NCBI GenBank assembly: GCA_914767715.1
Contig: OU612067.1
Coordinates: 9,116,001-9,180,000, forward strand
DNA: 64,000 bases
Source: Membranipora membranacea
Lineage: Eukaryota; Bryozoa; Gymnolaemata; Cheilostomatida; Membraniporidae
Direction of reading: 5' to 3'
The stretch's first letter is position 1. Every line of letters begins with the position of its first letter. Below are positions 27,101-39,100 of this stretch, piece after piece. The notes beneath the pieces were generated by a model. That model was not told where the DNA came from. It saw only the letters and a program-made list of their open reading frames with translations, and did not search any database. Both the position numbers and the translations under genes were made by a program.

Positions 27101-30100
27101 ATTCAATTTCCTCAGATGTTGTTGACTATATTTGAAAAAGTACATAGGTCAAAATTATATATTATTTCAACTCTCTGCATTTTTGTTTATTTCAACCAGA
27201 TACCATGCACCAACCCTTTTATATAACCACGATAACTCTGAGTAAACTGCTATCTAGTTAGACCACTAATCAAAAGATGCTTTTTTGATAATCACTATTT
27301 GATAGGACACTGGAACTTCACAAGCAAATTTGATCTGATATTTACTAGATGTCAATCTTAAATCCAGAAATTGCATTGTGTGATTCCCATGTGTCCGAAT
27401 TTTTTCCTGACCGAAAAGATAAAGTTTGCTATGTGTGATTTCAGCTTCCAAGAGCTTGCAGTACTCCACACCAGGGAAGACTTGCTCTCAAATTTGACCA
27501 GGTACAAATGTGATATACTTCACATTATATCATGTTGGTGCCCTTTTCTTTCTAATCAGAAATCCATTAATGTCCTCTGGCCAAAGTGAGTAGTATATGT
27601 TGATATCTCAAGCAATTTTTACTTTTATTATAGAAAATATCACACTGAAAATTATTAGAAAATGAAATGTAAATGGTGTTCCTTTTTTTTTGTTAAGAGA
27701 AGACAATTAATAATTTGAGAAACTAATTATGCCGCATAGCAAGGGAGTATGGGAAATGTCCTGAACTCCCTTCTTTACTGTTGAACTCAAAACTGCAAAA
27801 ATGATGATTATAGATTCGTGTCTTGTTTTCTTACAGGGCATTCTTGTGAATTCCCTCTCACTGGATGTTGTCTGAAATATTTTGTCAAATTCAATACTAC
27901 TCATTTCGTAACTTTAAAACTAGTAATTGTAATACATAACTACTTTATATCACATCATGCTTCTCAATTTCAAATTATACATATAATATAATATAATGTA
28001 TAATATACATATAATATATATATACATATAATACATATACCCTTAGACTCCACCATCAGAGATTTGTGCTGAGATGAGCGGTTCTCTCCCTATGGATAAC
28101 ACTAACAGATTAACAGATAGTATGTTTGATGAGATGGCTAGCTCTCCTACTCAAGGGGAGATACAACAGAACCCTGAGCACAGGAGGTGAGAAGAAATTG
28201 AGATAAAAACCTGATGAATTTATCTGCAAACGTTCTCTTTCGGTAAGACCTGCACAGTTGTTTGTCAGCAGAAGATATTCCACTAACTATGCGAAAGAAT
28301 CCGCTTGAGAAAGCAGTGACAACCTCTGGTCGGGCTTACTCATATCTGATAATCTCACTGCTGGTGAAGAAACTAATTTCAAATATACTTTCATTGCTAA
28401 AGCTCGAAGTGCTCAATATACATCTCGATATTTTGTGTCTTAGATATATTGCAAAGGTTAAGGAATATGAAAATCATCCATGCAAGAAATTTTTGGAAGC
28501 CCGAGATCGCCTTTCATTAAACAGGACATCATTGATAGACAATGATATTGTCCATAAAAACACCTGAATGCTTTCTTTTTATTTATTTATGCATGGTCTT
28601 TATTTGTCATTGACTTTGATCGGCAATAATAAAGTATATATATATATATAAACAAACTTGTTTTCTTTGTGAAATATTTTAGATTAATAATTAATGTACA
28701 CAAGCTTCCCAGTACTGATCGAGGAGTCATGATCTCCGAGTGGATTCAAAATCAGAATGAATGTACCCCATCTACCCACACAGAGGGTGGTTATACCACA
28801 GGTGAGCTTTATCACCTGTAATGTACCCCATCTACCCACACAGAGGGCGGTTATACCACAGGTAAGCTTTATTACCTGTAAAGTACCCCATCTACCCACA
28901 CCGAGGGCGGTTATACCACAGGTGAGTTTTATCAACTGTAATTCCTAAAAATTCCTGAAACCTGATGTGGAGCTTGGTCATGGCCGTAGCTCAGTACGAC
29001 CTTTTGTTTTCGCTTTTTTTACCTATTTCATTTCTTTGTAACAGCCATGAGTCTACGTTGACACATGGGGCAGGTAGAGAATAATACTTTTTTCCCATGC
29101 ACTGTGGAGGTCAAAAATGAATCTGCGTCCTGACCAGTTAATTTTCGTTCAGTTTCAGATCCAGATATAAATGGTCAGCCTGAGCAGACACCAGATGCAG
29201 TGGTGTCACATATCAAGAGGATTTCTAATAATCTAGATTCATCATCAATGTCTGAATACAACCAACAAACGGAATCAGCCTCTCCAGCACTTAAATCAAC
29301 ATCGAGACCGGTATGCTATCAATTTACCTGTTACTCTTGGTTAGCCGTAGCCCGGCACTTTAATTTGATCCTCTCATTTTGTTTAAATTTCATTATGAGT
29401 TGTTCTCTCACAAAGGGAGAAAGCGTAAGTCTGAACAGTCTGCCTTAAGTGTTGTCACCACTGATACATACAATATGTTATGGATCTCCAAAAGCTTCTG
29501 AGTTTTTCAAATGGAATGAACTGTTTACGATTGTCTGACACTTCATTTTGTGACTAATCTATGAATGCTGACGTGAATTGGCAAAAATTAATGGTAGGTT
29601 ATGATTACTGAGGCCCACTACTTTATATAGACTAAGAAAATTTAGTGCTAGCTAACAGTAAGTCACCCGTATAAGAAAAAACTTTACTCCAGCTAACATT
29701 TAGTCCTGTAGGGTATAAGTTTGTATTGTTTCTAAAGATACAGGATAAAGATTACAGGCCAAAATCAGGGTCATACTACTCGTTCGGTGCATAAAATCAC
29801 CTGAAAAAAAAAAGTTTTCCTGATCAAACTTGTGACCTAGATTATTTGTTACATGCAGAGATTGTCAGACGAGACTCAGTTGAGACCGGAGAGAGACAGG
29901 GAGGTTATACAAAGGAGACTTTTTGCTGCCTCTATAGACACTGAAATGGAAACAGCAAGCTATTCAGAGAGAGTCCCTACTGAAATACCCACCACCCAAA
30001 CCACATCCAATCAGCTGTAAGTGTAGCCTGGTAAATAATATACATAGTTGAAATAAGACGCTGAATCATTATACCTGCATTGTGAATGCATTGATTTTGC

Positions 30101-33100
30101 AAATGCAAGACTTCCAAACTAAGATATGAAAATTCCAAAAATGCTATGTTTTCTGAAAATTTATGTCGATAAGTTCATACTCTTACATTATTTTTGACCT
30201 GACATCATTGGGTGTTAAGAAAAAGTGCATTTCGGGTTATTGCTCCCTTGCCCTTGCCCTTGATGTTACACTGATCACACGGTATAATATTTGCTTGTAT
30301 ATCTTTAAGCGATAGAGTAGAAGGAATAAGGTACACATGAGGTACTCAGACTAAATTGTCTCGGAATTATAAATGTTTGTTGATAGAAGAAACTGTCACA
30401 CCTTATGTATAATTCAAACGTCACTTCTACTTTACCCCTCTCAAAAACATCCCTAACATACAGTAATGATTTATGCTCTACCTGGGTTGAAAAACAACAA
30501 GAGAGTAGTACCATTGATCACAGATACTACCTAAGCCATAATTGTATCTTAATATTCACAGAGCAGCTCAGAAACACACAAAGGTGAATGGTGATGCCAC
30601 AGCAAGTAAACAGATGAACTCTGCTCCCCTTCTACTTTACACATATGGTGAGCCTCATACCTCAATGCGAATATATATTGAATTTTTATGGTAGTCCTGG
30701 TAGCTTCTGCCCCAATGAAAATTCTGTTCTTGGAGATTGTGCCAATATTATCATGTTTCACACCCACCCTGATGTGGAACAGTATATAGCATTTCTAAAA
30801 TTAGTGAAGACTGCTTTATTCCATTTTTAAATAGAAAAGTCAAAAGCTGCTTTTGGAGTTGTTTGGTTCTTGGTTTGGTTTATCTAACCTCCGGAATAAA
30901 GAAATTTCAGAATGTTAGTGGGTACCAAATCGAGATCTGACAGCAGTCCTGAATTCAGGTATATGAGGGCTATTAAATTTGAAGTAAAGATATTTGGCCG
31001 GCTAACTCAAAACTTTGGACGATCTACTAAATTGATTTACCTCCATGCAATAGCTATAATTTTGAAAATTAAACAAAAATCATTTTGATTGTTACATTAT
31101 TAGGAGGTAAGAGAAGAAGGTATTCTGTCTCCACGCCCATACAGTCAGTAGTCAGACCATACACCAGGTCTGAACCGTACTCCAGGAACGCTGAACCGAT
31201 CACCTTCCGCCGAACCAAGTCAGCTAAAGCCACCTATTCTAGTAAATCTCCACTGCTGTTAGCTGAATCATACAAAAGGAATCAAAATAATGATGTGGCT
31301 TCTCGGCAGAAATATTCCAGTAAATCACCACTGTCACTGTGTATACCGGCCCATAGTGGATCCCCGTCACACATGCCTGCTCATAGAAGCCGCAGTTCTT
31401 CGTGCAATCAAAAGAAGTCAAGTGAGAAATCATCAATAGCATCCCTTCACTCACCTGAGAGAGAATTGGGCCAAGACACACAAATGTCCCCTGATTTGTT
31501 GGATGGAGAGAAGCAACAGTCACCTCCAGTGCAAGAGCAAGCTGAAGACATCACCATGCCGTCACTCAAGGAGAAGGATAACCAAGATGCCGAGAATGAG
31601 GGATTGAGTGACCGTTCACATTCTCAGCAATCACCTAGAATGTCTGTCAGATCAGGACCTGATAGAGAGAATAGTCGAGCGAGTAACTCTCAGTGCAGTG
31701 AGGTGGCTCCTGTTGTTGATGATGGAGAAAACACAGAAGGTAACGTGGAGGAGACATATGTATCAACTGATGAGTCATCGGAGGGCTTATCAGTGTACCC
31801 TGGTGAGTTGAACAGATCAGGTAGGGCTTTATTGATGAGTAGGGGAAGTCAGACCCATCTTTGTTCTTTCTTAGAACCATCATTGTGGAAACCTGATTTC
31901 ACAACCAGGAAAACTTATATACAATAGAATTTTTGGATCTTGCTTTTCTGGCTTGCGTTGAAATTTTTAACAGGGTCTATGCCCTTTAAAATTCTGTTTT
32001 CATTTGTATTTAACAACTGGTTCGATACATACATCCACCTCTTTACTGTTTTGTACATTGAATTAAGGTTTAAGACTGATATGCGATTGGTCACTTCTGT
32101 CTCTAACAAGAAGCCTTCAGAAGAAAATGTAAACTAGTATCCCACAATGCAATTTTAGTGAATTCCCAGTCAGATCAGGTCAATGATAATTTATAACATT
32201 TGCCGGATCTTACTGACAATTTGCAGAGTTGCATTGTGGGAATGATTTTGACCCTTACGATCTCATATTGGCATTACATTTACGCTTTTGTTTTTAGTCA
32301 AGGATGGGAAGATGGATGAGGTTAGAAGAAGATTTGACGGACTTAGAGTTTTACCGATGGCCCTGAATCGCAGCTCACAAGGTATGTTTTACTTGTAAGT
32401 CCAAAGCAATTATATTCTGGTAATCCAAATTCCAGCATATGAGTTTTCACTCACCCATCAGCTTGCAACCTGTACCATCAGCTTATCATTCTTGTTAGAT
32501 TTCCTGTACTGCCTACTTTGTGACCGTGAGTAGTGATCATTAACACCGTCCGTCCTCCACTTTTGCCATGACAATTATTGAGTTAAAAATAAAAAAATTT
32601 GGTTATTTTGGCTTTTCATATTTTTAGATTAGATTAGCTCTTTGGCTTCTTTGCCATAATTAAATTTGCATAAATAAAACAGGTAAAAGAGACAATGTGT
32701 TCGGCTAGAAAGCATTTTCTGTGTGTTAAATATGTTATTCTGATATCAATGAGACTCATGGATGACTTGTGAATCCTTAAATTTGAGTCAAAAATAGTAA
32801 ATAACAAGCTATGTAAGTTGTGCTCTTTGTCACAGTAGTAACATTATTTAAAAGCCAAGATTATTCCCATGTCACTCAAAGATTGTGTTCTGATTTTAGG
32901 TGGAGTTGCACAAGTCAAATCTGGTTTTACGACTGATGACTCATATGTAGTGACATCAGATCAGTCTGTCAGCTTTGCCAATGAAGAGGCCGATTCACCA
33001 GCTGCTGACCAAACAACAGAGGCTGCAGACAACATGGAGTTCGAGGTGAGAATAAACCTGTAGTTTATTTTGCCTCTGTAGTGCCTGAATTTTTAATTGT

Positions 33101-36100
33101 TGATTGTCTTCATACTTCTCGAATCCACAGTTACCGGGCAAGAAATGGTTTGAAATTTTCAGTAACTTGAGCAGCAATTATCGTGTTTGGGATAGCTACC
33201 TTTCTGACCATGCAGTTAAAGTTCAAATATAAAAGTTCGGCTGCTTTAGTGAACTGCATGCCTGTATCTACTTAAGTTGAGGGGGTGTTCAGACAGCTGT
33301 TGTAATGAATAATGAGGATGTCATTTAGTCAAGAATGGGGGTCATCTGATGGTGGGATGTTACTTATTCTAGATATAGATGAGTGATAGTGACCCTGTCA
33401 AACAGGACATGATTTCAGATGGCTATTTGAAATAATAAAAGCAGGGTTTGCACACTTGGCAAACATTGCTCTCACAATGCTCACAAGATGTGGTTGCGTC
33501 TCATACTTTATTAGCGCATACTAGCTGTTTGTTCAGCAAAACAAGTCCAATAAATTGATGTGTAGTGTAAGGAAGGCTAGAACCTATTATTCAACAAATC
33601 ACTCAGTAACTCCATTGTGAAACGATGTTTGTTTGGTTAGCTACTTTTCTTCCAGCTTAGTCATGTTGTGATAGTTTGTGATCTCTCAAACACATAATAT
33701 TATTGGAGCAAGGTTGTAAATTAAGCTGTCTTCAAATTGATGGACGAAAACCTTCATCATAAATGAATGTATAAAATCAAAGTTGTACGTTTTTGAAATG
33801 GGAGAAGTAAGAAAAACTGAGGAAAGAATGTGTTATCTCAACTTTAGGCTGCTCCAAATTAATACCTTGATCTAGATGTCAATTTGAAGATTTGTAGGTG
33901 GAGGGAGGTGTTTATTTATTTGATATTTAGCCCTATAAAACAGCGGGAGTTAAAATATTTTTTTATTTCATCTATATATCATGAACTCAAGTAGCTGCAA
34001 ATTTTTTCTCACAAACCAAATCTTGAATGGTTGACCCTGCCACCAGGGAGTTACAGAGAGGGGGTGGAAACGAAATGTAGCCTGTGACTTAACAAGGCTG
34101 TTTCCAAGGGTTGTACTAATATGGTCCCTGCATTAAAATTCATTTAAGTCCTCAGTCTTTTTATATGTCTGTCTCCAGTTGAAAATTATTAAAATATTTG
34201 AGATGTTTACTCAATGGTATATTCAGACACCCAGAGACAATATATCATGATGAAAATCACCACAAGTGTAGATGAGACATAGCTAGTAATATAGTAACCA
34301 CTTTTGCAGGGTATTGAATTATATTTCCAATGCAAATGTTTGATGAGGGATAGAGAGACTGAAAATAAATCATTCATTCACCGTTTAAAAACCATGTGAG
34401 GAACTTAGACCAGATTAAAGTAGTGAAAGTACTTAAATAAACCCTTTCTAACACCTAAGTGACAATGGGAGGCATAACATACCACGTTTGACTGATGAAA
34501 ACCGCCATTGATTACCAAATTATGAGGCAAATTTATGGCCATGTCTGCAGCTGAACTTTCCCTTCCCATATGAGTAGCAGAGGGCTTTGGAGTCCCAGGT
34601 AAAACTAGAATATAGTTTGAAACATGGACTATACCTGAGTGCCATCTATATCTCTGTGCTACTTAGTTTAATTTCTTTTCAAGAGGTTCAAACACTTTAG
34701 GAAATTTGTGGTAGAGCCCATCTTGATAAATGGGATTTCACAACTATGCTCTTGCTGATTGGACAGTTCATCAAAATTATTACAGCAACTCAAGTTGTAC
34801 TTCTTTTTGGCAGGAAGTCACTCTCTGCAGTCTCTGCTCTGATTGGCTGTGGTCATGAAAAATCTTTGCTGATAAAGAGAGGACAATTACCAGTGGAGAC
34901 AAACAACAATTTGAAATGAGAGGCCGTTTCCACTCCTTTTTCAAACTCCTTGCTGCCACCTCATAAGTGTTTGATAATGTAATGCCACTAAATCACATTG
35001 CAAGCCATGTGCTTTCAGAATGTTTGTATACAAATAAGTAGCCAATGACACAAGAATAGCAAGTCACGCCTCCTACCCTGCTCTGAGTCCATTTTGATTA
35101 TTTTAAAAGATTTTAGGTTGCCTCTCATTTGTCAAGCACACTACTAATTGGCCAATCAATATCATATTATAAAATCAACGATGGACAATGAAGAAGAAGA
35201 AAGACAGAGTTTTATTTTAATGTTATATTTTTTGTTCTCTTCATCCATATTGAGTAACCACTCACCAGGTAATAAAATTATATACCATGTGCACACATAT
35301 AGGGAATTGACAGGTGTTTAGGGGTATTTTTTTATATTTTAGTTGGCCAAATGACCAGGAGGTAAAATATTTTAATATTTTATGGCTATTTTCAACTGGC
35401 GTCTGGCAATATTTTAGAGTTTATCAGGGCTCTGAAAAGGTGGCGGGCATTCATCTAGATCAAGGTAATAATTTGGAGTGGCCTTAATACCATTTTTGTG
35501 GCAAGATAAAAAATATACAGAATAAGGAGATTGTTATTGATATGAAGGTGCATTCATAATCAAGAGTTACTTCTCCTTGTTTGTAGAGACACAATTCAGC
35601 AACGGCAGGCAAGGGTATAGATAGGGTATCTACCCCACACGAGCCATGCCCGTTAAATAGGGCGGTCAAATTGGACCTTGTGTATAGAGTAGACACGCGT
35701 ATTTAGGTTTTGGATAATCTTATGGTATTTTATTATCAATATTGATGGAACATGGAACAGTGTACTGATGACATGAGAAAATTTAATGAGCATAATAGGC
35801 AACACATTGCCATTTTAGATGCCAGCCTACTATTACTCGACATCAGCTTAGTTTTGGATTCAGGGTCACCTTGTCATCCCAGCGGGCACATTGTATGCTG
35901 CGACATGTTTCCAATGTCGCAATTGGATTGTTTCTGTGTTGCATGGTACACGTTTAACATTCAATATCTTTACTAGAGAGTAATATGCAAGAATACTGGC
36001 ATCATATGGGATAAAATGCTTTGTTTGCTAACACCCTGTGTGGCTCCAAATTGTGTGCAATTCTATTTTGCACTGTTTTATTCCATTTTCTTAAAATCCA

Positions 36101-39100
36101 AATCTAGTCTCTAAACTGCATGGGAATGATGCGTTTATGACTACATAGAGGCATAAATGGTGCACACAAAGCAACACAGTTTTTTCCAATATGGTAACTG
36201 CGCAGTAACTACAGCTACTTTACTAGAGAGTAATTTGCAAGAATACTGGCATCATATGGGAAGAAATGCTTTGCGATTTGTTTTTCAACACTCTTGGCTC
36301 CAAATTGTGTGCAATTCTATTTTGCAATAAAGTTGAACCAGATTGTATTGAAAACAAATTTCAAGAGTTACATTGTACACAACTCAATGACTTGCCCTAC
36401 ACTAGTGGAAGTCCAATGGTCTAATGGGCCTACCACTCAACATCCACTGTGGACTGAATCACTACGAGCAAAACACCCTCCTTAATGCTAATTGATATTA
36501 AATCTAATAAATTGTAATTAAAATGAAATATATACTGAGGTATGAAATATTGCGTATAAATTTGTTGTCAAGAAAACGCATGGTTACTATATATACAAGC
36601 CTCTAGTTAGATGTGTAGCAGAGGCAGTTTATATATCGTAACAACATCTACTAAAATGCACCATTCCAACATATAATAGCGTGACAGATTGCCACATTAG
36701 GCAGACGTAGTTCAGCCTCTAAGGTAAACATCTTTCCAACATAGTTTAGATACAGTTGTGCCGGCTGGGATATCTACTGACAGTCCAAAGAAACCACATA
36801 GATGGTCTGGGAAACAAATCCCAAAGAAGCTCTTCGCTTGATTGATAAAAATAACTCCACCAACTGTTTCCTCACCTAGTTCTTCAACCCATCCATTCAG
36901 TTCTTTGCTGAGACAGCCATCAGCACCAAACATAATATCATGTTTTGTTATGCGAACAATAATGTCTTCCATACTTTCAGACCAGCGATCAGAACGTGAA
37001 TTATAACTGCAAACCAGATTGTTAATTTCTGTTGAAAATTTCGATGTTTTCCTGAACGTTTTAAACATGTCGGCGTCACTCGCCTCAACTAGCTTACATA
37101 AATTGAGCCGTCTGTTTTCCATGCTGCGGGCCAGCAACCAAAAGATTGGATCTTGTATTATATGTGTTTGCTCAATTACGACACTGCTTCCACCAAACAG
37201 TTGTGAAACTATGAGTGGTACGTCATGCTGTAAAATATCAGGCCTTGGCTCGGCTTCACGGTTGATAGATTCGATTGTGCAATAGATGAGATCATGATCA
37301 CTGATTCCGCAGCGCACAACGCCGGATTCTAATATATCAGAATTCTTTGAATAAATATGGTCGAGTATGGATCCTGAGAGGTAAGGTGCTTTAGTGAGTC
37401 GAAGTTTAACGAGAGATACTCTTGTATAGCTGTCGATCAGTTGGGTGTATCCCATGTCATGCTCAATTTTAGAGTGTGGGTATTTCTGACTGAGCCAGTC
37501 GATGTTCATATCTCCCATTATTAGTAGGTGGTTTCGGAATCGTTGAGAAAAGCGTTCCAACAACTTTGTATGCGTGACTGTTATATAGGGTGGTGGGAGA
37601 TAAACACCGACTATGTGAACGTCTGGAATATGAATGTAAATGTACTGTAACGGGTGCTGTCCTGTAACTGCTGTGTGACTTTTAATAACCTTATAGTTCA
37701 CTTTATCAGTTATATAGGCCAGTATTCCACCACCTCCTTGACCTTGACCTCGTTTCCTATCTTCTCTCTCGAGTGAATATCCGGGAACCTTCATGGCTTC
37801 ATTTCGGATTCGTTTGTACCAATAATAGGATGATGTTTGGTTTTCCTGCCAAGGAGGAGTGAGTTGTGCCTCGCCTAAGAAAAGTACATCCAGATCATAG
37901 CGCTGTAAAATGTAGCGGATCTGTGCTAATTTATTCCTAGCGCCCTCTATGTTGAGATAGGCGACTCTTAGACCATCCATGATTGGTCCACTGCTTGATG
38001 ATCTAAGCATGGCATCAAATGGAGAGGCCATCTTTAAATTGAGTCAAGAAAATGACCTGACTACAGGTAGGATTCAACTGTACTTATTTTCAACGGTTCC
38101 ATCTGGTATGTGTTGTGTCTTCTCTTCTAGTATGAAGCATAAGATTGTCTCGATGGTGTCAAGATATGACCTGAGCTCAGTTCCACAAGATTTTTGCAGT
38201 GTCTAGTCTCTAGTCTAGGTGTAGTCTATTCAACGATCCTACAACGAAATAGCACATCACTGGCATGGTGGCTGTTGCATGAATATAAGTGATATAAATT
38301 GAAACAAAATTACAGTTACGTACAATGCAAATTCCTGTACAGGTTTCGGGTGGGCGATGCCGGACATGGGTAAAAGGCAAGCTTGCAATTCACAGGTGCC
38401 TTGGGCAAAAACCCTCTCACCTTAACTTCTCTTCCTTTACCTCATCCTTTTCCCTGTCAATGCCTTTTTCAGCAGGTATGAGGGTAGCCCGTATTGACAA
38501 GTGTGTGAAGACAGGCTAGAATTTTCGTAGAGCGCATCCATGTTATTGTTATGTATGTTGTGCCTAGATGGTTATAAATACCTGAACCTCACGCCCCCAC
38601 GCAAGATATAACACAGCACCCCACTATTCAAGTATACCTCAACACCAGCAACCCAGCACCCCAGCATCCTCTTCCCCTCCCAGTACCAACCCGTATCATA
38701 ATTTGCCAATAAAACAATCTCTTTGTGGTATAGTGGTTGAGGAAAATGAAAAGTTTTTGACTTGATACCAAATTTTTGTAACATTCCTTTTTCGCTAGAC
38801 CAGAAAACTAAGTGTACACTTACCATCCGGTGACGGAGTCTCCTCCCTCAAGCGGTTAACAAATTCTTGACTGTGTTAAAGATAAGCCCAATCAGTGTTT
38901 AAAAGCTACTTTCAGCAATGTTTGTTATAGCAGGATCAGTAAAAAGTGCGTGATCTAGAGCTAATAGGCCTTCAACCCCAATATCCAAAAATCAATATTA
39001 TCTATTGTTATTGAATGCCATTCAATATTCTGGTAATGAGCCTTTTTGTTTTCACTACATTGATTTGCTGATATTCAGGCTATTGTTTGCTGTCGCTGCA

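Noticed and set aside
28262-28567. 101-aa ORF in intron 8 of the 18-exon gene
   Set aside because: Neighbouring exons 8 and 9 already join in phase 2; the ORF ends in a stop and has no matching donor.
35878-35930. CCCAGCGGGCAC motif like the end of a dispersed animal transposon
   Set aside because: No matching other end or target duplication was seen, so an element could not be delimited.
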